26,321 nucleotides of DNA from an uncultured Bacilli bacterium (lineage in GTDB: Bacteria; Bacillota_I; Bacilli_A; RF39; UBA660), in contig CALVXV010000004.1 in NCBI GenBank assembly GCA_944371685.1, forward strand, positions 1 through 26,321, written 5' to 3'. Under the pieces are notes generated by a model that worked only from the letters and a program-made list of their open reading frames with translations, was not told where the DNA came from and ran no database searches. Every line of letters starts with the position of its first letter. Position 1 is the first letter of the stretch. Below, one piece after another: positions 13,261 through 20,834 of this stretch. The position numbers were made by a program, and so were the translations under genes.

Positions 13261-15030
13261 ATGTATCAAGCATTATATAGAAAATATCGACCTAAAACTT
13301 TAGATGATATATTTGGACAAGATGTCATTGTCAAAATCATAAAAAATTCCATAATTAATAACCAAATAAATCATGCCTATTTATTTGCTGGCCCTCGAGG
13401 CACAGGAAAAACAAGTATTGCCAAAATATTTGCAAAAATAATAAACTGTGAACATCCAGTTGATTGTAAACCTTGCGGTAAATGCATTAGTTGCACCCAA
13501 GAAAATAACAGTGACATTATTGAAATAGATGCAGCCAGTAACAATGGTGTAGATGAAATAAGAGAATTAAGAAACAAAGTCAATTTATTACCAGCATATG
13601 GAAAATATAAAGTTTATATAATAGATGAAGTACACATGCTAACTCAAGGTGCATTTAATGCCCTCCTAAAAACATTAGAAGAACCACCAGCCCATGTAAT
13701 CTTTATATTAGCCACCACTGATCCACATAAAGTAATCGAAACAATACTATCAAGATGTCAAAGACTAGATTTTAAAAAAATCACCGATGATGCAATTGTG
13801 GAAAATTTAACTAAAATAGCTCAAAATGAAAACATTGATATAGATAAAGAAGCTTTATATGAAATAGCTAAATTAGCTGATGGTGGAATGCGTGATTCTG
13901 TTGGTATGTTAGACCAAGCTAGAGCCTATACAGAAGGAAAAATAACTGTAAAAGACATACACGATATAAATGGTACTTTAACAGAAAAAGATTTAGCAGA
14001 ACTGTTAGAAAATATTTTAGATAATCAATTAGATGAAATACTTGAAAAAATTGATAATTATAATGATAAAGGAAAAAACTTTGTAAAATTAATTGACGAA
14101 TTCATCAATTTTGTACGAAACACAATCTTATATAAAGAAGCTCCAAATTATTTTCAAGAAAGAATTAAAAATGTGGAAAAATATGAAAAAATAGCCTCAA
14201 AAATAACAGTAAATACCCTATTTTCCATTATTGAAACATTAAATAAATATTCATTTGAAATGAAAAACAATAATAATAGTAAATTATTATTTGAATTAGC
14301 ATTTATTAAAATAATTTCTGAAAAAAATAAAAAAAATGTGGAAAACACACCAGAAATAGCTAATATTTCTAAAAACACTAATTTAGAAATAACAAAAAAT
14401 GCTAAAAACTTTCCAAATAAAGAAAAAAGTGTGGAAAATCAACCTAAAAATATAGAAAAATCAGAAACAAACGCCCAATCAATTGTAAAAAGCACAAACA
14501 TACATTCACACGAACAAAATGATGATAAAAAAAATATAGTTAAAAATATAAAACCTGCCAATGAAACATTAAAAGCCAATCTTGAAAAAATAAAACAAAT
14601 AAGAATTGACAATACTCTAGCCCACTTTAATAAACAAGAAGTAAGAAATATAACTCCATCATTAGAATTACTAAACGACCTACTACTTGATCCAGAATAT
14701 AGTCATGCCGCATCAATTATCCTAGATGGTACCCTTAAAGCCGCTAGTACAGATAATTTAATCTTCGTCTTTAAAAATAAAAGATTATCCGATTTATTCA
14801 ATGAAAATTTATTAATTATTGAAGAAACTATTGAAAAAATTTTAAATAAAAAATATAATTTAATTGCAACCGATATAGATGAATGGGAAATAATAAAAAA
14901 TGATTTTAACCATAAATTAAGACCATTTATTTATAAAGAAGAACAGTTTAATTTAGAAGATATCTTCAAAGAAGAAGATACTAAAAATAATATTGAATCA
15001 ATGTTTGAAGATATTATAGAATATAATTAG
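13261..15030 (+). CDS. dnaX: DNA polymerase III subunits gamma/tau
   Basis: The 589-residue AAA+ clamp-loader ATPase. Walker A GPRGTGKT is at residues 44-51. Zinc-binding cysteines are Cys63, 69, 72, 75 and 78. Walker B and the DExH-type motif are IIDEVHML near 120-127, followed by LLKTLEEPP and the SRC arginine finger in SRCQRLDF. Domain III ends about residue 355. A low-complexity N/K/E-rich linker (about 355-440) leads to the tau-specific C-terminus. An A8 run (14329-14336) lies exactly at the domain III-linker border. Four TGTGGAAAA nonamers are present (13797, 14172, 14337 and 14430). The ribosome-binding site is AGGTGG. It heads the operon running to rsmI. Confidence 0.97.
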   Translation: MYQALYRKYRPKTLDDIFGQDVIVKIIKNSIINNQINHAYLFAGPRGTGKTSIAKIFAKIINCEHPVDCKPCGKCISCTQENNSDIIEIDAASNNGVDEIRELRNKVNLLPAYGKYKVYIIDEVHMLTQGAFNALLKTLEEPPAHVIFILATTDPHKVIETILSRCQRLDFKKITDDAIVENLTKIAQNENIDIDKEALYEIAKLADGGMRDSVGMLDQARAYTEGKITVKDIHDINGTLTEKDLAELLENILDNQLDEILEKIDNYNDKGKNFVKLIDEFINFVRNTILYKEAPNYFQERIKNVEKYEKIASKITVNTLFSIIETLNKYSFEMKNNNNSKLLFELAFIKIISEKNKKNVENTPEIANISKNTNLEITKNAKNFPNKEKSVENQPKNIEKSETNAQSIVKSTNIHSHEQNDDKKNIVKNIKPANETLKANLEKIKQIRIDNTLAHFNKQEVRNITPSLELLNDLLLDPEYSHAASIILDGTLKAASTDNLIFVFKNKRLSDLFNENLLIIEETIEKILNKKYNLIATDIDEWEIIKNDFNHKLRPFIYKEEQFNLEDIFKEEDTKNNIESMFEDIIEYN

Positions 15031-15045
15031 AAAGAAGGAATAAAA

Positions 15046-15342
15046 ATGAATATTCAAGCTATGATGAAACAAGCCCAAAAATTACAAAATGACATGCTAA
15101 AAGCAAAAAAAGAAATTGATGAAAAAATTTACGAAGGTAAATCATCATTTGTAACAGTTAAAGTAAAAGGAACTAAAGAAGTAATTGAAGTAAAAATAGA
15201 TGCTGAAAATTTAGAAAAAGATGATATAGAAATGTTACAAGACATGATATTAGTTGCCATAAATGAGGCCAATCACCAAATAGACTCTGAAACAGAAGAA
15301 AAAATGGGAAAATACACTAAAGGAATGCCAGGTTTATTCTAA
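15046..15342 (+). CDS. YbaB/EbfC nucleoid-associated protein
   Basis: The 98-residue DNA-binding protein is of the YbaB/EbfC family, a small dimeric nucleoid-associated protein found between dnaX and recR in many bacteria. Typical features are the N-terminal MNIQAMMKQAQKLQNDMLKAK helix split by a few variable residues, a central beta-sheet with VTVKVKGTKEVIEVKID, and a C-terminal MPGLF. It begins 15 nt after dnaX with GAAGGA as ribosome-binding site. Its stop codon overlaps the recR start (TAATG), so the two are coupled. Confidence 0.95.
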   Translation: MNIQAMMKQAQKLQNDMLKAKKEIDEKIYEGKSSFVTVKVKGTKEVIEVKIDAENLEKDDIEMLQDMILVAINEANHQIDSETEEKMGKYTKGMPGLF

Positions 15343-15941
15343 TGAATTATCCTAAAACAATATTAAATTTAATAGAATGCTTTAAAAAATTTCCAGGTAT
15401 AGGTGAAAAAACAGCCGAAAGACTCGCTCTAGCAACCTTAGACATAGATGCCGATATCATTGAATTATTTAGTAAAGCATTAAAAGATAGTAAAACTAAA
15501 ATAAAAAAATGTTCAAGATGTGGAAGCTTAACTGAAGAAGAATTGTGTCAAATATGTACTGATAAAACTAGAGACACCTCTACCCTTTGTGTTGTTGAAG
15601 AATGCAAAAATGTTATATTATTTGAAAAAATAGGTTCGTTTAGGGGAATTTATCATGTACTTGGTGGTTTAATATCTCCATTAGAAGGAATTAACCCAGA
15701 AGATATTCATATTGATACATTAATAAAACGAATAAAAGATGAAAATATCAAAGAAGTTATACTTGCTATTAAACCAAGTGTTGAAGGAGAAACCACCGCA
15801 TTATATATAAGAAAAATGCTTGAAAATACAGATGTAAAAATATCAAAAATAGCTCATGGAATTCCTATGGGTGCTGATATTGATTACATTGATCCATTAA
15901 CTCTTGAAATGGCCATCGAAGATCGTACAACCATCTCATAA
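15342..15941 (+). CDS. recR: Recombination protein RecR
   Basis: The 199-residue protein works with RecF and RecO in gap repair and RecA loading, forming a ring around DNA. It has the helix-hairpin-helix FPGIGEKTAERLAL (from residue 17), a C4 zinc finger with Cys57, Cys60, Cys69 and Cys72, a Toprim domain starting LCVVEE with FRGIYHVLGG, and the C-terminal Walker-B-like DYIDPLTLEMAIEDR. Length is standard. The start overlaps the ybaB stop. Confidence 0.97.
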   Translation: MNYPKTILNLIECFKKFPGIGEKTAERLALATLDIDADIIELFSKALKDSKTKIKKCSRCGSLTEEELCQICTDKTRDTSTLCVVEECKNVILFEKIGSFRGIYHVLGGLISPLEGINPEDIHIDTLIKRIKDENIKEVILAIKPSVEGETTALYIRKMLENTDVKISKIAHGIPMGADIDYIDPLTLEMAIEDRTTIS

Positions 15942-15979
15942 TTTTATAAAAAATATTATATAATTTATTGAGGTGTTTC

Positions 15980-16165
15980 ATGCTTAATAAATTATTTAAA
16001 ATCTTTAAAAAATTTATCATGAGTTTTTTCATGTTATATGGATATAATGTCATAGTGCCAATGGCCGCTATTATACCAATTAATTTAGTTACAGTTTCAA
16101 TCATTACTATATTTAGTATTCCCGCATTTATTTTTTTAATTGTAATAAGACTTGTCGTATATTAG
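15980..16165 (+). CDS. BofA-family membrane protein (short)
   Basis: The 61-residue hydrophobic protein has two predicted membrane segments. The C-terminal half, PINLVTVSIITIFSIPAFIF, aligns with the end of B. subtilis BofA (PINLATTAISGILGIPGIAA), and the gene sits directly after recR, near where bofA lies in Bacillus. In spore formers BofA holds the SpoIVFB protease inactive and delays sigma-K processing. This version lacks about 25 N-terminal residues, including the first membrane segment, so its role may differ. I chose ATG 15980 behind GAGGTG; an in-frame TTG at 15968 lies upstream of that site. No other sporulation gene is seen here. Confidence 0.75.
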   Translation: MLNKLFKIFKKFIMSFFMLYGYNVIVPMAAIIPINLVTVSIITIFSIPAFIFLIVIRLVVY

Positions 16166-16177
16166 GAGGATTTATAG

Positions 16178-17122
16178 ATGTTAGATGGTTATAAACAGTC
16201 ACAACCGATTGTATATAAAATATTAAAAAATGCTATCATTAATGATAAATGTTCTCACGCCTATTTAATAGAAACAGGCGGTTTTTATGATTCTTTTAAT
16301 TTTACCATGGCTTTTATAAAATCACTTCTATGTCCGCAAAAAAAACTTGCCAAAGAAAATTGCGGAAATTGTCATCAATGCGAAGTAATTGACTCTGGCA
16401 ACTTCCCAGAAATTGAAATTATAGCGCCAGATGGTCTATGGATAAAAAAGGAACAACTTCAAAACTTACAAAAAGAATTCAATACTAAAGCATTAATTGG
16501 CAATAAAAGAGTTTATATTATAACCAAAGCGGATAGATTAAATAAATCAGCCGCTAACTCCATTTTAAAATTTTTAGAAGAACCAGATAATAATTTAGTA
16601 GCCGTTCTTTTAACTGATAATATTTATAATGTTTTATCAACTATTAGATCAAGATGTCAAGTCTTAAAGTTAAAATCATCAAATATATCAAAGGAAAATC
16701 TAACTCCACTTCAAAAATTAAAACAAATAGCCCTTACCCAAAATACCAAAATTGATGAAGAAATTGATAATAAAATTGAAAAAGTAATAAATTTTGTAAA
16801 TTATTATGAAAAAAACCACTTAAATACTTTACTTTATATTGGAAAATTGTGGAATGAGTATATAATAGGTAAAGATGAATATGAAATGGCATTTGAAATA
16901 ATGATAACCTATTATAAAGATATTTTAAATTATATTTTAAATAAACCTTTAGAAGTATTTGAAATAAATGAAAATATAAAAAATATTGCCACATTAAATA
17001 CAGCAGAAGAAATTTGCCAAAAAATAAATAAGTTAGTTGAACTAAAAGAACTAATTAAATATAATATCAATACTAGCTTATTAATGGACAAACTAATCAT
17101 GAGTTTAGAAGGAGTGATATAA
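16178..17122 (+). CDS. holB: DNA polymerase III delta-prime subunit
   Basis: The 314-residue clamp-loader subunit resembles the N-terminal part of DnaX but lacks a functional P-loop (the corresponding position reads IETGGFYDS), as expected for delta-prime. Zinc-binding cysteines are Cys52, 62, 65 and 68. The patches NKSAANSILKFLEEP and SRCQVL are characteristic, the latter supplying the arginine finger. It has a strong ribosome-binding site (AGGAGG). The stop overlaps the start of the next gene (TAATG). B. subtilis has tmk and other genes between bofA and holB; they are absent here. Confidence 0.95.
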   Translation: MLDGYKQSQPIVYKILKNAIINDKCSHAYLIETGGFYDSFNFTMAFIKSLLCPQKKLAKENCGNCHQCEVIDSGNFPEIEIIAPDGLWIKKEQLQNLQKEFNTKALIGNKRVYIITKADRLNKSAANSILKFLEEPDNNLVAVLLTDNIYNVLSTIRSRCQVLKLKSSNISKENLTPLQKLKQIALTQNTKIDEEIDNKIEKVINFVNYYEKNHLNTLLYIGKLWNEYIIGKDEYEMAFEIMITYYKDILNYILNKPLEVFEINENIKNIATLNTAEEICQKINKLVELKELIKYNINTSLLMDKLIMSLEGVI

Positions 17123-17913
17123 TGACCAAAGTTGTTGGAGTCAATTTTAAACCACATGGACAAGTATATTACTTTGACCCAGATAAATTAAACTTAAAAA
17201 ATAAAATTACGGTCATAGTTGAAACTGAACAAGGCTTACAATTTGGCACAGTCGTCAGTGAAAATACAGATATCCTAGCTTCTAAAATTCAAGGAAAATT
17301 AAAAAAAATAATTAGAATAGCAAATAAATCAGATTATTTAAAACATAAAAAAAATCTCAAAGATGCTGCTAGTGCGCTCAAAAAATGTCGCCAAATAGTT
17401 AAACAAAACAATCTAAAAATGCATATAATTGATGCTAGTTATACTTTTGACCGCGATAAACTTATCTTTAGATTCTTGGCCGATAATCGAATAGATTTTA
17501 GAGAGCTTGCTAGACAGCTTGCTGCAATATATAAAGTAAGAATTGAATTAAGACAAATAGGTGTTCGTGATAAAGCCAAAGAAATTGGTGGTTATGGACC
17601 ATGTGGTCAAAAACTTTGCTGCGCTAGATTCTTAAACGATTTAAACGCCGTTTCCATAAATATGGCTAAAAACCAAAACATTGCCTTAAACCCAACTAAA
17701 ATAAATGGTGTCTGTGGAAGATTAATGTGTTGTTTAAAATATGAAGATGACTATTATACCCAAAGCCGAAAAAGCATGCTAAAAATTGGTGACAAAATAA
17801 ATACTGAGTATGGTGAAGGCACAGTTATTGGCTTAGATATTTTAAAACAAAAATATAAAGTGAACGTACCTAATCATGGGATAGTAGAAGTTGATAAAAA
17901 TGAAAGTAACTAA
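17122..17913 (+). CDS. ricT: PSP1-domain protein RicT (YaaT)
   Basis: The 263-residue protein is of the PSP1/YaaT family. In B. subtilis RicT forms the Y-complex with RicA and RicF, binds iron-sulfur clusters and helps RNase Y mature polycistronic mRNAs; it is also needed for competence and sporulation. The cysteine-rich core is present as YGPCGQKLCCARFL and GVCGRLMCCLKYE. The patch RQIGVRDKAKEIGG precedes it. It is coupled to holB by a TAATG overlap. Its link to competence in Bacillus is notable given comK in the same window, although that connection here is inference. Confidence 0.94.
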   Translation: MTKVVGVNFKPHGQVYYFDPDKLNLKNKITVIVETEQGLQFGTVVSENTDILASKIQGKLKKIIRIANKSDYLKHKKNLKDAASALKKCRQIVKQNNLKMHIIDASYTFDRDKLIFRFLADNRIDFRELARQLAAIYKVRIELRQIGVRDKAKEIGGYGPCGQKLCCARFLNDLNAVSINMAKNQNIALNPTKINGVCGRLMCCLKYEDDYYTQSRKSMLKIGDKINTEYGEGTVIGLDILKQKYKVNVPNHGIVEVDKNESN

Positions 17914-18619
17914 TTATTTATTAGGTTATGACAAACTTAAAATTATCCAAGATAATGAAATGTTTAATTTTTCATTAGATTCAGTATTGCTTCCTAACTT
18001 TATAACTATTAATGAAAGTACAAAAAATATTTTAGATATAGGTTGTGGTAATGCTCCTATTCCTCTTATATTAACAACTAAAACAAATGCACATATTACT
18101 GGAATAGAAATACAAAAAGAAGTAAGTGAAATGGCCAAAGAATCAGTAAAATTAAATAATTTAGAAAATCAAATTAACATATTAAATGAAGATGTAAAAA
18201 AATTTTATCAAACTGCCAGACCAGAATTTTTTGACATAATAACATGTAATCCTCCGTATTTTGAAGTTAAAGAAACTTCAAGATTTAATAAAAATGATTA
18301 TAAAACAATTGCTAGACATGAAGTAACATTAAAATTAGAAGATATATTGCAAATATCCAGAAAACTTTTAAAAAATGGTGGTACCTTAGGATTAGTCCAT
18401 CGCCCAGAAAGACTAATAGATATTCTACTAACTATGAGAAAATATAATATTGAACCAAAAAAAATCAGATTAGTTTACCCTGGGAAAAATAAAGAAGCTA
18501 ATATTTTATTGATTGAAGGTAAGAAAAACGGAAAAAAAGGATTAAAAATTTTACCACCTTTATATAGTCATAATCCAGATGGTACATATACTGAAGAAAT
18601 TCAAAAATATTTTAAGTGA
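17900..18619 (+). CDS. trmN6: tRNA1(Val) (adenine(37)-N6)-methyltransferase-like (YabB/TrmN6)
   Basis: The 239-residue SAM-dependent methyltransferase is of the YabB/YfiC family, which methylates A37 of tRNA-Val. Motif I is ILDIGCGNAPIP (around residues 44-55), and the catalytic NPPY of N6-adenine methyltransferases is at 117-120. I chose ATG 17900; a TTG nine bases upstream also begins an in-frame start but adds only three residues. It overlaps the ricT end by 14 nt, and the upstream AGAAG is a weak ribosome-binding site, which suggests coupling. The stop is TGA. B. subtilis also has yabB here, ahead of rsmI. Confidence 0.9.
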   Translation: MKVTNYLLGYDKLKIIQDNEMFNFSLDSVLLPNFITINESTKNILDIGCGNAPIPLILTTKTNAHITGIEIQKEVSEMAKESVKLNNLENQINILNEDVKKFYQTARPEFFDIITCNPPYFEVKETSRFNKNDYKTIARHEVTLKLEDILQISRKLLKNGGTLGLVHRPERLIDILLTMRKYNIEPKKIRLVYPGKNKEANILLIEGKKNGKKGLKILPPLYSHNPDGTYTEEIQKYFK

Positions 18620-18629
18620 GATGATGAAA

Positions 18630-19466
18630 ATGATTCAAAAAAGTTATGATGGCTCCCCTACTTTATTTATAGTTCCAACTCCTATTGGTAATTTAGAAGA
18701 TATAACTATAAGAGCCTTAAACATTTTAAAAGAAGTTGATGTCATATTCGCCGAAGATACTAGAACAACTAAACAACTATTAAATCATTTTGATATTAAT
18801 AATAAGCTAATTTCTAGCCACTTATATAATGAAAATCAAAATGAAGAAAAAGAAATTGACTATTTAAAACAAGGAAAAAATATTGCCATTGTCAGTGATA
18901 GAGGAACTCCAGTAATCAGTGATCCAGGCTATATACTGGTTAAAAATGCCATTAAAAATGGTTATAATGTCGTTTGCCTACCAGGCCCAACAGCTGTAAT
19001 ACCCGCACTTGTTATGTCAGGGTTAAGTGGTGGACCATTTACTTTTTATGGTTTTTTAAACAGTAAAGAAAACAAAAGAAAAAAGGAATTAGAAACATTA
19101 AAAATGATTCCCTACCCTATTGCTTTTTATGAAGCTCCACATAGATTAATTAAAACACTAAATAATATATATGAAATATTTGGTAATAGAAATATTGCTA
19201 TTGTCCGGGAAATAAGTAAAAGATATGAAGAAGTTATTCGTGGAACTGTGGAAAACATTCTAAAAACTGTGGAAAACTTAAAAGGTGAAATTGTAATTGT
19301 CGTCGAAGGAAACAAAGAAATGAAAACATTCGATAATCTATCTATTAAAGAACATGTAAATTTATATATCGAAGATGGTTTAACACCAAATGAAGCTATA
19401 AAAAAAGTCGCCAAAGAACGAAATGTTCCAAAAAGCGAAATTTATAATGAATATCATAATTTATAA
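18630..19466 (+). CDS. rsmI: 16S rRNA (cytidine1402-2'-O)-methyltransferase RsmI
   Basis: The 278-residue tetrapyrrole-methylase-fold enzyme 2'-O-methylates C1402 in the decoding centre of 16S rRNA. The signature IVPTPIGNLEDITIRAL is at the N-terminus, followed by AEDTRTTKQLL, SDRGTPVISDPG and LPGPTAVIPALVMSGL, the SAM-binding region. ATG codons at 18621, 18624 and 18630 are all possible starts; 18630 gives the best spacing to AAGTGAG and fits the family N-terminus. It ends the dnaX operon. Two TGTGGAAAA nonamers lie 21 bp apart (19247-19255 and 19268-19276), encoding the repeated TVEN. The stop is inside a terminator stem. Confidence 0.95.
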   Translation: MIQKSYDGSPTLFIVPTPIGNLEDITIRALNILKEVDVIFAEDTRTTKQLLNHFDINNKLISSHLYNENQNEEKEIDYLKQGKNIAIVSDRGTPVISDPGYILVKNAIKNGYNVVCLPGPTAVIPALVMSGLSGGPFTFYGFLNSKENKRKKELETLKMIPYPIAFYEAPHRLIKTLNNIYEIFGNRNIAIVREISKRYEEVIRGTVENILKTVENLKGEIVIVVEGNKEMKTFDNLSIKEHVNLYIEDGLTPNEAIKKVAKERNVPKSEIYNEYHNL

Positions 19467-19485
19467 GGCCTTAGCCTTATTTTTT
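19463..19485 (+). terminator. Terminator shared by the dnaX-rsmI operon and the convergent HTH gene
   Basis: A 7-bp stem ATAAGGC / GCCTTAT (19463-19469 and 19474-19480) has a CTTA loop and a T run. The rsmI stop codon lies in the left arm and the stop of the minus-strand HTH gene in the right arm, so one hairpin contains both stops. The A-rich left flank makes it only weakly suited to terminate the minus strand. Confidence 0.8.
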
Positions 19486-19809
19486 CTTTTCTTCAGAAAA
19501 ATCAACCATTGCTTGTAAATATGATTCAACCTTTAATTTATTTATACTATCTAACTTTCTATAATTCTCAATCAAAGATAATTCATTTTCATCAATTTTA
19601 AAATTTGAATTAATTACATCATCAGTTAAATCTAATAAATAATCAACAGAAACATCTAAAATTTTAGCCATTTTAATAACAATAGATAATTTGGGACTTA
19701 TTTTACCACTTATATATTGACTAATAGCTTCCTGTGAAACTCCTAGTTCAACCGCAAGCGAAGTTAATGATTTATTTCTAGCTTTCGCAATTTTTTATAA
19801 ATTTTTCAT
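19477..19809 (-). pseudogene. Xre-family HTH regulator with in-frame stop at codon 5
   Basis: On the minus strand a good ribosome-binding site (AAGGAG) precedes ATG at 19809. The frame reads MKNL-stop-KIAKARNKSLTSLAVE, then LGVSQEAISQYISGK, then MAKILDVSVDYLLDL. This is a complete Xre helix-turn-helix domain with its usual NVSVDYLLDLTDD-type continuation and a coiled C-terminal part, 110 codons in all. The fifth codon is TAA (plus positions 19795-19797), in a place where related proteins usually have Lys or Arg, so a single substitution such as AAA to TAA would explain it. No ATG, GTG or TTG follows before the HTH; the first is at 19671, beyond it. It is divergent from the next gene, which is broken as well. 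Confidence 0.75.
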
Positions 19810-19857
19810 ATATACTCCTTATTAATATTTCTATAAGATTGATTATACGAGCAAATT

Positions 19858-20784
19858 ATGAAAAAAATTAAAGAAATATCTAAAAAATATTTAATAGGTT
19901 TTATCTTAGGATTAATGTCAGGAAGTATAGTAATGGTATACGCAGTAACCTATTTTCCATCAAGTCAAACAACTTATGATAATAATATAACTGGAATGCA
20001 GGCAACTAATGTTCAAGGAGCGATAGATGAGCTTTATAATGTATGTTTCCCACCAACGGCTTGAGCTAGTATATTAGATAATGTAGATATAGTTACGTCA
20101 GGAGATGGATTATACGCCGATGAATACGAAGAAGGCAGATATTTTTATAAAGGAAAGAATGTAAAAAATTATGTAACATTTAATAATGAAGCTGCAGAAT
20201 GGCGAATAATATCTATAGAAAAAGATGGAACAATAAAAATAATGAGAAATACAAGTATAGGAAATCAAGTTTGGGATTCAAGTAATTCCAATAATTGGGC
20301 CAGACCAGCTGATTTGAATACATATTTGAATAGTACATATTATAATGGACTAAATTCAACAGCCCAAAGTCAAATAGTATCCAAAGACTTTAGTATAGGA
20401 GCTGTACAATGGAATGATACAAGTTTATCAGATAGTATAAATGATGAAAATAGTAAGAAGTGGAATGGTAAGGTTGCTTTAGCAACAGCCAGTGAATATA
20501 TAAGAAGTAATAGTAACCAAGGAAGCTGTAGAAATATGAATCAGATATGGAATTCGACAAGTTGTGGCAATACAACATGGATGCATAATAGTACTACTTG
20601 GTGGACGTTGTCGCCTGCTTCTGGATCCTCTTACCGCATGTTCCGTGTATATTTGGACAGCGACTTCAGCTATAACGATGCTAACTATTCCAGTGGCGTC
20701 CGCCCAGTTGTCTATATAAGCTCTGATGTCCAAATCACTGGCGGAGATGGAAGTCAGTCAAATCCATTTCAATTTTCACTATAA
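19858..20784 (+). pseudogene. Surface/secreted protein with DUF6273-like C-terminus, interrupted by one in-frame TGA
   Basis: One frame of 308 codons is continuous except for TGA at 20062-20064 (residue 69). The N-terminus has a positively charged start and a membrane segment (about residues 12-31), then TGMQATNVQGAIDELY, a motif common in surface and tail-fibre-like proteins. After the stop the frame continues with ASILDNVDIVTSGDGLY and WRIISIEKDGTIKIMRN. It ends SGVRPVVYISSDVQITGGDG, which resembles the DUF6273/formylglycine-enzyme-like C-type lectin ends of gut bacterial surface proteins. The last 160 bases are much richer in GC than the rest. No ribosome-binding site precedes the second half. 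It may be a decayed gene or, less likely, one read through. The start has no clear ribosome-binding site either. Confidence 0.65.
20600..20760 (+). other. GC-rich, NNY-codon-rich segment (possible variable region)
   Basis: By my count 20601-20760 is 79/160 G+C (49%), far above the surrounding sequence. In the gene frame 26 of the 30 codons from 20614 to 20703 end in C or T, while neighbouring genes mostly use A- or T-ending codons. The encoded pattern WWTLSPASGSSY...RVY...SGVRPV resembles the variable regions of DGR targets with a formylglycine-enzyme-type lectin fold. No template repeat or reverse transcriptase is visible in the window. Confidence 0.5.
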
Positions 20785-20800
20785 AGTGATAAGTATATGA

Positions 20801-20834
20801 TTAAAAACAGTATAAAGTTTAACCTTTATACTGT
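20801..20834 (-). terminator. Terminator of the SDR gene
   Basis: A perfect 11-bp stem (20807-20817 with 20824-20834) has a 6-nt loop. Read on the minus strand it is followed by a run of T. The SDR stop codon (20819-20821) lies in the loop. Read on the plus strand there is no T run, so it is a minus-strand terminator. Confidence 0.8.

Noticed and set aside
19858..20784. TGA read as tryptophan (Mycoplasma-type code)
   Set aside because: TGA terminates recF, pth and trmN6 at tight overlaps or right before the next gene, and TGG is used for Trp throughout.
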